NCBI GenBank assembly: GCA_019428905.1
Contig: JAHYJN010000009.1
Span: forward strand, 1-64,000
Direction: 5' to 3'
Length of the DNA stretch: 64,000 bases
Origin: Candidatus Brevefilum sp.
Lineage (GTDB): Bacteria; Chloroflexota; Anaerolineae; Anaerolineales; Anaerolineaceae
Shown: positions 41,301-49,823 of the stretch, one piece after another
How positions within the stretch are numbered: position 1 is the stretch's first letter
How the letters are laid out: each line of letters starts with the position of its first letter
The notes under the pieces: generated by a model
The model's input: only the letters and a program-made list of their open reading frames with translations
What the model was told of the DNA's origin: nothing
Databases searched by the model: none
Program-made: the position numbers and the translations under genes

Positions 41301-43764
41301 GGCGATTCGATGTAATGAAAATGTAATCAGCCAGGTCGAGGTTGGTTTCGAATCTTTGCAATTTATTCTGATCATCCCCCCAATACATTTCGAAATTCAC
41401 ATCACCACGGTAGATGCCACCGCTTTCGCTATAGGGGCTGAACCCATCCAGGGGATACGGGATGGCATCGTCCCAACTGCTCTCATGGGCTGGCGCCGGT
41501 GCCTGCGGCACAAATTGCACACCTGCACTCTCTGTGGTCAGTGATACGGTCAAAGTCTGCCCGGCCTCAACCTGAAGAGGTTCCTCAAGGAGGAACACAG
41601 CCGGCCCACCGCGCACATCATCAGCAGCCATAAACGATCCTGTCAGACTGTTGGTTCGGGAGATTCCTCCCTGGTCAGGCAGCTGCAGACCAATCGTCAG
41701 GGATTGATCACCGGGCATGCCTGCCTGGTCGACAAGATAGGGCATGCTCACCGATGTGATCCGGCCGCTTTTTACCAGCATGATGTTCATCGAATACGGC
41801 TGGCCTGCCCTGACGCTTTGCTGAATACGCGGCAGTGGACTGTTAAAGGCCATGCCATCATCGGATATGTAAGTGAGGATTGGCGAACCATTTAATAAAA
41901 GAGCTTGATCAGGTTGGAGCAGCTCTAGCTGCAGGAAATATAATTCACCTTCAGCTACCCGTAGGGGCGTATCGAGGATGAAGTCATATGCCAGACCTCG
42001 CCAATCGCTCTCACCAGCTATAAATCCGCTTTCAACCCAGGCAGAGGCTAATACCGTGTCAGGGTCGCCCGCAGCTGTAATTGTCAATTTCACTGGCATC
42101 AGGGTGCCGCTTTGCGATTGGTCAAGGATATGGGGAAAGTTGACCAATGTGATCAGCCCATCAGCGGTACCAAAGAACGGCTGAAGGTACGGCTCGCCAG
42201 ACTGAAATGCATCACCTGCTCGGTAGGGTAATGGCTGTTGAAACTCCCCGGCATCTGTTTCTATATGCAAGGTCAACGCCCCTGGAATATTCTGGTAAAC
42301 CCAGCGGCTGGCTGCCGCACGGGTATGCGTCCGTGGATAAATACGTGAAAATGCGAACGCCCAAACGGCTGTCGAAAGCACAATCACCACAGTCAAGACG
42401 ATCCCGACAACCCTGATCGCTTTGGCCGAGATTTTAAGTTTGCCAAACCTGATGTCGCGGCAAGCTGACCATAAGGTCACCAGACCCCAGCCTGCAATCA
42501 ATGCCAGCAGCGGGTAAATCAGCATCTGGTAGCGCATAGAGCGCACCCAGGAAAATGACTGCCAGATAAAATGCGTCCCGGTGAAAGCCCATAAAGGCAG
42601 ATGTCTTCGCCAATTTTTCTTATGCAGGATCAAGATACCCATCAAAATGAAGGCAAGCCAGGCAAAAATGCCCAACGGCCATCCCAACCCCCACGCCACC
42701 AGGTTATACCACGAGAAAGTGAGCGGTCGCCTGGCCCATTGCAATGCCGGTGGGAAATCCACCACACCGGAAGCTTGCACCCGCAAACTTTCCAACCCCG
42801 ACCACCAGGTGGGGTTGATGCCTAAATTGAAAAACCCGGGTCCATTGAAGGCATACGGCTGCCCAATACGGAAAACAAGAAAACTGAGAGCCCCGGCGAC
42901 CACCAGGTTGCGCAGGATCGGCAGCACAGCTTCACGCTGCTGTTCGGTGTCCATTCCCAGGTAACGCATCCCCTCGACCAGCGGCAGAACCGCTGCCAGA
43001 ACCACCGCATTGATTTTTGAAGCGGTTGCAGCGCCCAGGGCGACACCAAATAGGATATACGGTGCCAGGTCCAGCAAAATTTGTTTTACTTTCAACCAAA
43101 ATTCGCTGGTTGGAACTTCATCCCCTGGGCCTTGTTCTGGGATACTTTCGCCTATCTCCAGATTCGGTTTGGGCTCAACCAGCTTGTTGTCAACTGGTCG
43201 TCTCAACGCCCAAACTGCACCATAGACTGCCAGGGCTGCAAAAGTGTTGGTGAAGGTATCGACGGTTGCATAGTGTGAAAGCTGAATCGGCAGCACAGCC
43301 AGGGCATAGAACACTGCACCCAGCAGACCAACCCACTTGTGATACAAACGCCGTCCAATAGCATACACCAGCAGCACAGTAATCACATCAAATATCGCCG
43401 AAAGCTGCCTGCCTAAAATCGTAATTGTATGATAATCTGTCCGACCCAGGGCTTCCCCGGTGTAGCGCACAATAAATATCGGTAAAGTGCCATATACAAA
43501 GAAGGTGTACCCCCGGTTTGCGGGATTCAGGCTGGATGTGGCAGTGTCAAAATAGTCAGATACACCTTCCACCGGTGTAATCGCCGCCTGGACCAGGCTG
43601 AGAAAACGCTCATCCGGGTGCATATGTTGATCTTCATCCCAATTCACCCCCACCAGCCTCAGGTATGCCCCCGCTGCCAGTGTCATGACAAGGAGCACGA
43701 TCACCAGGATTTCTCCCCAACGGCTGACTTTATTCGACGTTTGCAAAGTGGTGTCTCCGTTCAT
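38371..43764 (-). CDS. Giant membrane protein (1797 aa): N-terminal GT39-like half, central beta-rich segment, C-terminal Chlor_Arch_YYY/DUF2298 half
   Basis: N-term [15 protein letters not shown]...; C-term [39 protein letters not shown] typical of DUF2298. Confidence 0.88.
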   Translation of the reverse strand: [1797 protein letters not shown]

Positions 43765-45875
43765 TACGGCATGGCTCCTTGAGATGGTGGCACGAAAAAG
43801 ACCATAAAGTCTTTATTCTCCACCTCAGAATCATATTGCCACAGCACGCCCGTGGGAAAGGTCTGTTGGAGTACTTCGATATTGACAGCGTCCTGCACGC
43901 TCAAAAAGAACATCTTGGATCGGGGGTCATCCCGCGTGTCCGAAATTTGTTGTGGCAATATGGCAAAATCCAGCCCTGGGTAACCCGAGTTAATCGCCAC
44001 CAGGCGCGAATCAACCCAGTGCGGATAGCCCACAACGTAGGTAGTTTCCGGTTCGCCAAATGTTTCAATGAACAAAGCTGCAATCCTACCAATCTCAGAG
44101 GTATTCCAGCTGGAAGCCCGGTAGATACTGAAGTATTGGTTAAACACCAGGTCGAAATTATTCGCGCCAGACCACAACAGCAGCAAGATGACGATGATCA
44201 CCAAAACGGCCTGTCCGACATTCCCCTTGGTATAGCGCTTGAGTGACCGGATGAGAGCCATAAATGCAAACCCAATCACAACGAACACCGGTACCACAGC
44301 CCCAGCACTGCGATTCAGGCTTGGGTTCTCACCAGGGTATGCCAGCGAGAGAATCGAGGGCATCATCAACATGGGGATTGAAATCAGCAAGAACAAATCA
44401 CGCCAGTCGCGTTGTCGGAAATAGCGGATGATAAGGCTGGCAATCCCCAGGAAATAAAACGCCCCGGATACAACCTCAAGGGCTGGTCGACGTGGGATAG
44501 AATGTGCCCAGATCACCCCGTTATCCCAGAAGAACATCACACTGGCTTTCCAAAAATTCTGTAAAAAGATAATCAGCGGGGAGTTTTGAAAGCCGACCTC
44601 CATCCCCGTCAATCGCGAAAAAGCACGGTAGGCAAACATATCTGGGTTTGCCTGCCAGTACCGCAACAATGGGATGAACACCAGGGTTGAGACGAAGGTG
44701 ATCAGGAACAGCACATAAACCGCCCTCAACCACTTTCCCTTGCCGGAAGTTTGCAATGCATAGATCAGAATCCCCAGCACCACTAGGATGGGCACAATCC
44801 GGTAAGGCGTATAACCATGCAAACCCAAACCAAGGAAAAGCCCCGCCCATAAGATGTCATGGATATTTTGCTGCCGCAGACCCCGTACCATGAAGTACAT
44901 CACAGGTGCGACAAACAAGGGGTAATAGGGAATTCTCAGCGCTAGCCGGGTGAATAAAAGGGGCCAATAGGCCATTCCAGCAAATAGCGCTGCAGCCAAC
45001 CCTACCCAACGGTCACCCAATTCCTTGCCGAGCAGGTAAATAAAGAACAAGGTCAACAGATTGGCAAATACCGCCACGATCTTCAGATTGAGAAAGGAAA
45101 CCGGCAGGTTGAAAATCCGCATGAAGCCGGCGGATAGGTAGAAATGCAGTGCCTCTCGGCCGGTATTCCGCGTGAAATACACCGGAAATTGCCCATGCAA
45201 AATGTCATTCACATCCATTAGTTTCTCAGCTTGGTCTGAGACCATTTCCGGCGGCACATAGTCTAGCCTGGCAAAATTAAAAAACAAGATCACAGCCGTG
45301 GCTGCTAGTACAATCAACGTCCAGCGCGTAACCCGGATATACCAGCTGTCCCTCATCAAGCGCTGCCACACGGCTTTTAATTTAAACCGATGGATGCCTG
45401 AAAACTGCCAAAAAGCTAAGAAGAAAAAGATGATCGCCAGAACCCACACTAGGGTGTTAAGGACGCCAAATCTGGCATTTCCAAACAAGAGAAAGGCTAA
45501 AATTGCCAGGAAAAAGCTGGAAATTATGAATTCAAATTGGATATGTGTGCTGAAGGTTTCAGCAGATGATTCTTTATGAGCAACCAGGCGCCATTCTCCT
45601 CTGAAGATCGCAGCCAATAAGCAGCCCAGCGACCCTGCATACAGCACAATACCTGGCCAGGCGGTCCGGCTTGGTGAAGGCTCCAGTGAGAGCTGAGCAA
45701 TGATGGCTAAAACCACTGCGCCAACGGTCATCCAGGGGAAGGCCATTTTTTCCTTGGGCGGTTGATCGTGAACAGTTCGTTCCTCTTCAGGTTGGGCTCT
45801 TAACCAGAACCTCAATTTAACGACAAACAGGTCCCAAACGCTGGTTTCTGTGGGTGGTCCTGGTTGGTCTGTCAT
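43764..45875 (-). CDS. GT39 family glycosyltransferase-like membrane protein
   Basis: NTGREALHFYLSAGFMRIFNLPVSFLNLKIVAVFANLLTLFFIYLLGKELGDRWVGLAAALFAGMAYWP. Confidence 0.8.
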   Translation of the reverse strand: MTDQPGPPTETSVWDLFVVKLRFWLRAQPEEERTVHDQPPKEKMAFPWMTVGAVVLAIIAQLSLEPSPSRTAWPGIVLYAGSLGCLLAAIFRGEWRLVAHKESSAETFSTHIQFEFIISSFFLAILAFLLFGNARFGVLNTLVWVLAIIFFFLAFWQFSGIHRFKLKAVWQRLMRDSWYIRVTRWTLIVLAATAVILFFNFARLDYVPPEMVSDQAEKLMDVNDILHGQFPVYFTRNTGREALHFYLSAGFMRIFNLPVSFLNLKIVAVFANLLTLFFIYLLGKELGDRWVGLAAALFAGMAYWPLLFTRLALRIPYYPLFVAPVMYFMVRGLRQQNIHDILWAGLFLGLGLHGYTPYRIVPILVVLGILIYALQTSGKGKWLRAVYVLFLITFVSTLVFIPLLRYWQANPDMFAYRAFSRLTGMEVGFQNSPLIIFLQNFWKASVMFFWDNGVIWAHSIPRRPALEVVSGAFYFLGIASLIIRYFRQRDWRDLFLLISIPMLMMPSILSLAYPGENPSLNRSAGAVVPVFVVIGFAFMALIRSLKRYTKGNVGQAVLVIIVILLLLWSGANNFDLVFNQYFSIYRASSWNTSEIGRIAALFIETFGEPETTYVVGYPHWVDSRLVAINSGYPGLDFAILPQQISDTRDDPRSKMFFLSVQDAVNIEVLQQTFPTGVLWQYDSEVENKDFMVFFVPPSQGAMP

Positions 45876-46041
45876 GAATGATCTCTATCCAATCCTAGTT
45901 CAGTGTGGCGCTAACTTGCGCTTGCATCAAGACGGAAAATATCATACTCTACCGGGGATTTCCTGACAACCTTTCATTAATCGTGGTGCAGTGGGCACAT
46001 TGCCACTAAATTATGGTCGCTCACACGAAGAAACGTGTTAC

Positions 46042-46845
46042 CTATTTCTGCTCAGCATACAGGTAGCCAATTTCCGCGTGGACATTGTTTTCTTGGCGTG
46101 TCACCTGGTATCCCTGTTGCTGTAAAAAGTCAACCAGGATAGGGTGGGCGCGCTGAGCGTCCAAGTCATGGTATTCCATGATGATCCGCTTAACCAACCG
46201 CAATATCTCGGGAGGGGTGTTTAGCAAAATCTCGTACTCCGCACCTTCACAATCCATTTTAAGCAGATCAAGCCGTGTGATGTTCAGCTTAGCTAGCGCG
46301 GATTCCAGGCTGATTGCATCCACAGACAGCCGATAGCCGTCACTAACACTGGATGTCAAGTTATGGCTGCTGATCTGCAGCGGTTCACCGTTGGCAAGGT
46401 CTAGGGACAAAGCTCCTGTTGTATGCCACACCGCTTGCTGAAAGGCACGCACTTGGTCCATTTGGTTGAGCGCCAGGTTCTCCAGCAGCAGCCCAAATGA
46501 GCCGGGATAGGGTTCAAATGCATACACTTGAACATTAGGTTTCCCATAAGCAGCAAGGATGGCATAATCCCCGATGCCAGCGCCGATATCCATCACGGTC
46601 CACCCATCCTCAACTGGGACGCCATAGCGGGTGTAAAACTGGTCAAGAAAGGTTTCTTTGACAGACCAGATATCCATCGCGCTGCGGACGATCAACGCGA
46701 CCTGTGGGCGGCGCAACTGCAACCGCAGCTGTTGATTTGCCCTAGTCCCCAGGAAAAAGGGCACAACTGCCGGCCAATTCTTAAAACCAACCAGCATCTT
46801 TATCACTGAAGTGACATAATACACCACTGCCTTTACCCACCTCAT
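46042..46845 (-). CDS. FkbM family methyltransferase
   Basis: TVMDIGAGIGDYAILAAYGKPNVQVYAFEPYPGSFGLLLENLALN ... RLDLLKMDCEGAEYEIL. Confidence 0.88.
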   Translation of the reverse strand: MRWVKAVVYYVTSVIKMLVGFKNWPAVVPFFLGTRANQQLRLQLRRPQVALIVRSAMDIWSVKETFLDQFYTRYGVPVEDGWTVMDIGAGIGDYAILAAYGKPNVQVYAFEPYPGSFGLLLENLALNQMDQVRAFQQAVWHTTGALSLDLANGEPLQISSHNLTSSVSDGYRLSVDAISLESALAKLNITRLDLLKMDCEGAEYEILLNTPPEILRLVKRIIMEYHDLDAQRAHPILVDFLQQQGYQVTRQENNVHAEIGYLYAEQK

Positions 46846-47639
46846 GCGCGCCTCCTTGCAATAAAGAAAGAGCACACCCCATCAGGTGATTTTGGATCAT
46901 CCATAAACTTACGCGTCCATCGCCAGGGAAGGGCAAGGGTCCAGCGTCGCGGCACAAGCACCCAGCGCCCGAAAACCTTCTTAGTGATTAACGATGGCAG
47001 GCCTAAAGGATGCCCCCATTCCAAAACATACAGGGCTTTCGGTGGAAAATAATCCCAGGTATCCAACAGCTCGAAACCAGCCTGGTTGAGCCTGCGCTGC
47101 CAAATGTCGGGCGAATCGGTGTGTGCATGTCTGGCGATACGGTTGAAAAATCGGCCGTAAGCTGCGCCCAGTCCCCGCAAGCCGATTTTGGTCAAAAACC
47201 GCCTTCCCCACAATTCTTCTGGAAAACGGTGATTGGGCACGCAAAACACGAACTTTCCACCAGGTTTGAGGACCCGGGCTACTTCCTGGAACACCGGGTC
47301 AAGATCCGAAATATGTTCCAGTACCGAGGTGCTCGTGACTGTTGCAAAGAAACCATCCGCAAAGGGGATGGCGGCGCCTTCACCCAAAACCAGCAGCCGG
47401 TAAGCCCCGCGCCCCTGTGCCTCTTTCATCGGCGCTGACCAGGGGTCTAACCCCACATCCAATCGATGGTCAAAAGCCACAGAGGCAAAATGACCATCGC
47501 CGGAACCCAAATCCAACACCGGCGGCGCCAGCGGTATCTCCTGGTAAAAACGGTCTTCCACTGCGCGTAAAAAACCCCGAAAATACGGCAGGCTGGAAAG
47601 ATGACGCCAGAGGATCTCATCCAATTCGTGGCTATCCAT
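46842..47639 (-). CDS. Class I SAM-dependent methyltransferase
   Basis: PPVLDLGSGDGHFASVAFDHRLDVGLDPW ... TVTSTSVLEHISDLDPVFQEVARVLKPGGKFVFCVP. Confidence 0.88.
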   Translation of the reverse strand: MDSHELDEILWRHLSSLPYFRGFLRAVEDRFYQEIPLAPPVLDLGSGDGHFASVAFDHRLDVGLDPWSAPMKEAQGRGAYRLLVLGEGAAIPFADGFFATVTSTSVLEHISDLDPVFQEVARVLKPGGKFVFCVPNHRFPEELWGRRFLTKIGLRGLGAAYGRFFNRIARHAHTDSPDIWQRRLNQAGFELLDTWDYFPPKALYVLEWGHPLGLPSLITKKVFGRWVLVPRRWTLALPWRWTRKFMDDPKSPDGVCSFFIARRRA

Positions 47640-48792
47640 GATCTTCCTTTACCTGGCGATACAGGTCAGCATAAGCCTCAGCTACCGTTTCTGGCGTATA
47701 TTGCTGTGCGATATTGCAAGCCATGGCAGGATCTAACCGCATGTCGCGCTTCAGAACATTGATAATGGCTTTCGCCAGCGCAGCAGAATCTCTCACCGGG
47801 ACGATCTCGCCCATACCTTTCTCACGCACCAGCTGCCTGACACCGGGTAGATCCGATACAACTACCGGGGTACCGCAGATGAGGGCTTCAACCTGTACCA
47901 TTCCAAACGATTCCGTGCTGTTAACACTCGGTAAAACCAAAACATCACACACATGGTAAAAAGCAGCTTTCTCTTTCTCGCTTAAAATGCCCAGAAAAAT
48001 CCACTGGTCCCCCAAGGCACCGATCATCGGCAAAATTTTTTCTCGGTAAGCGCTTTCACCCAAAACATTCTCGTATGCACCCACAAACACCACCCGAGCC
48101 TTGGGTTCTTTCTGCTGGATTTCAGGCAATGCCTCCACCAGGTACTCTACACCCTTTTCCTCCGCCAGGCGCGCCACCATCCCAATCACACGCTCCCCCC
48201 GTTGAATGCCATATTTTTCACGAAATGCCTGGACCTCGCCATCAGACACGCTTTCATTGATGATGGGTGGACGGATCACGGTTGTTTTATCTAAATATCG
48301 CCTTAAGAAATTTGAATGCTCAGCATAATCCCATGTATTTTGGACAATCGCTTGCGCTAAACGCGCAGATAGGTGATGCACAAGCTTTGCACCAAAACCA
48401 GCCAGCTGGCTAACCCAACCTGGGGGCATCTGCAAATCACAATGGTAGGTCAGGACAACCGGTTTTTTACGCCACCTGGCAAGCAGTGCCATCAAGGCCG
48501 CATCCATCTGGGGCACATGTAAATTGACCACATCCGCTGAACGCATCAATCGCCAGGCTTGCAGCGGCATTTGGGGCATGATCACGCCTTTTGAAACCCG
48601 TAAGGCAACCGGCACTCGTATCACCTGGACGCCCTCCAGGTTTTCTTCAACTGGGAGGGTTCGCTCATGTTGTGAGGTCAACACGGTCACCTGATGCCCC
48701 ATCGCTGCCAGCGCACGCGCCTGACGGACAGCATACACCGTTAGACCGGAAGTGTACGGCGCGTAATAGGTCAAAACGATCAGGATCTTCAT
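47632..48792 (-). CDS. Glycosyltransferase family 4
   Basis: MKILIVLTYYAPYTSGLTVYAVRQARALAAMGHQVTVLTS ... VLVLPSVNSTESFGMVQVEALICGTPVVVSDLPGV. Confidence 0.92.
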   Translation of the reverse strand: MKILIVLTYYAPYTSGLTVYAVRQARALAAMGHQVTVLTSQHERTLPVEENLEGVQVIRVPVALRVSKGVIMPQMPLQAWRLMRSADVVNLHVPQMDAALMALLARWRKKPVVLTYHCDLQMPPGWVSQLAGFGAKLVHHLSARLAQAIVQNTWDYAEHSNFLRRYLDKTTVIRPPIINESVSDGEVQAFREKYGIQRGERVIGMVARLAEEKGVEYLVEALPEIQQKEPKARVVFVGAYENVLGESAYREKILPMIGALGDQWIFLGILSEKEKAAFYHVCDVLVLPSVNSTESFGMVQVEALICGTPVVVSDLPGVRQLVREKGMGEIVPVRDSAALAKAIINVLKRDMRLDPAMACNIAQQYTPETVAEAYADLYRQVKEDHG

Positions 48793-48797
48793 AACCT

Positions 48798-49823
48798 TCA
48801 CTCAACTGCCTTGACTTGTGGGGCTCGTTTTAACACCCGCTGGATGAAAGCAAACAGGACTTCGCCCCGCAGCCGTAAACCGATCAGGCCAATCAAACTT
48901 GCATAGATAAACGTCATCGCATGGATCACGATCGCATGGGTAAAGGCCACCTCTGCTCCCACCCCCAGCAGGGCAAAAGCTGCCACCACCGCACCTTCAA
49001 ACACCCCTAACCCGGCTGGTGCTGAAGGCAAGGCCGCCCCAAAGGCACCCGCGCTGAGCACAAAAGTCATCCACCAAAAAGGCGGATCAGGATACAGGCT
49101 GTTAAAAATGATGTCGTTTTGAACAAACGCCAGGCCCCAGCTCACAGCCAGGCTGAAAAAAGCCAACAAGAATACCCGCGGCGTGGTGAGAACCGAGAGA
49201 CCCTCCAAACCATGGAGGATTTTAGGTGTCAGCCAGTCCCTGACAAACCCTGAACGTTCACCCCATCGATCCAGCCACATCCCGATTCTAACCTTATATT
49301 TCGCCAGCAAAAACAAAACAGCCAACCCAAACACAGCCAGTGCCAGGGCTATCGTGATCAAGCGTTGATCATAATTTGCCCCCAAAATCCGGGGCAGAAC
49401 ACTCAAAACAAACATAGCTGCCAGAAAGACATCAAAAACCCGCTCAACAATAATGCTTGAGAAAACTTCAAACATCGAAATCCGTTCTGGGTCATCCAGA
49501 AAAACAGCTCGACCAATTTCACCTAAACGAAATGGGAAAATGTTGTTGAGCAAATATCCCACACCCATGGTAAAAAATACATCCCGATAGGATACTTTGT
49601 GGCGTAACAAGATAAACCAGCAAAAAACCCGTGCAGCGTAGCTAACAAAGTAAAACACGGACGCCAGCAAAAAAGTCGGCCATCGGATCAATCTCAGGTT
49701 GGTAAGAAATTGAGATATTTCAATCTCCCGCAAGACCAGCCAAATGGCCAAAGCGCTGATCAATAGCGGCACCAACCAGCGCAGCACTTTGCCAGTGACG
49801 CGCTCAGTACCTGCTTCGCTCAC
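48798..49823 (-). CDS. Lysylphosphatidylglycerol synthase transmembrane / AglD-like flippase domain protein
   Basis: 8 TM; SYAARVFCWFILLRHKVSYRDVFFTMGVGYLLNNIFPFRLGEIGRAVFL, PSAPAGLGVFEGAVVAAFALLGV. Confidence 0.85.
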   Translation of the reverse strand: MSEAGTERVTGKVLRWLVPLLISALAIWLVLREIEISQFLTNLRLIRWPTFLLASVFYFVSYAARVFCWFILLRHKVSYRDVFFTMGVGYLLNNIFPFRLGEIGRAVFLDDPERISMFEVFSSIIVERVFDVFLAAMFVLSVLPRILGANYDQRLITIALALAVFGLAVLFLLAKYKVRIGMWLDRWGERSGFVRDWLTPKILHGLEGLSVLTTPRVFLLAFFSLAVSWGLAFVQNDIIFNSLYPDPPFWWMTFVLSAGAFGAALPSAPAGLGVFEGAVVAAFALLGVGAEVAFTHAIVIHAMTFIYASLIGLIGLRLRGEVLFAFIQRVLKRAPQVKAVE

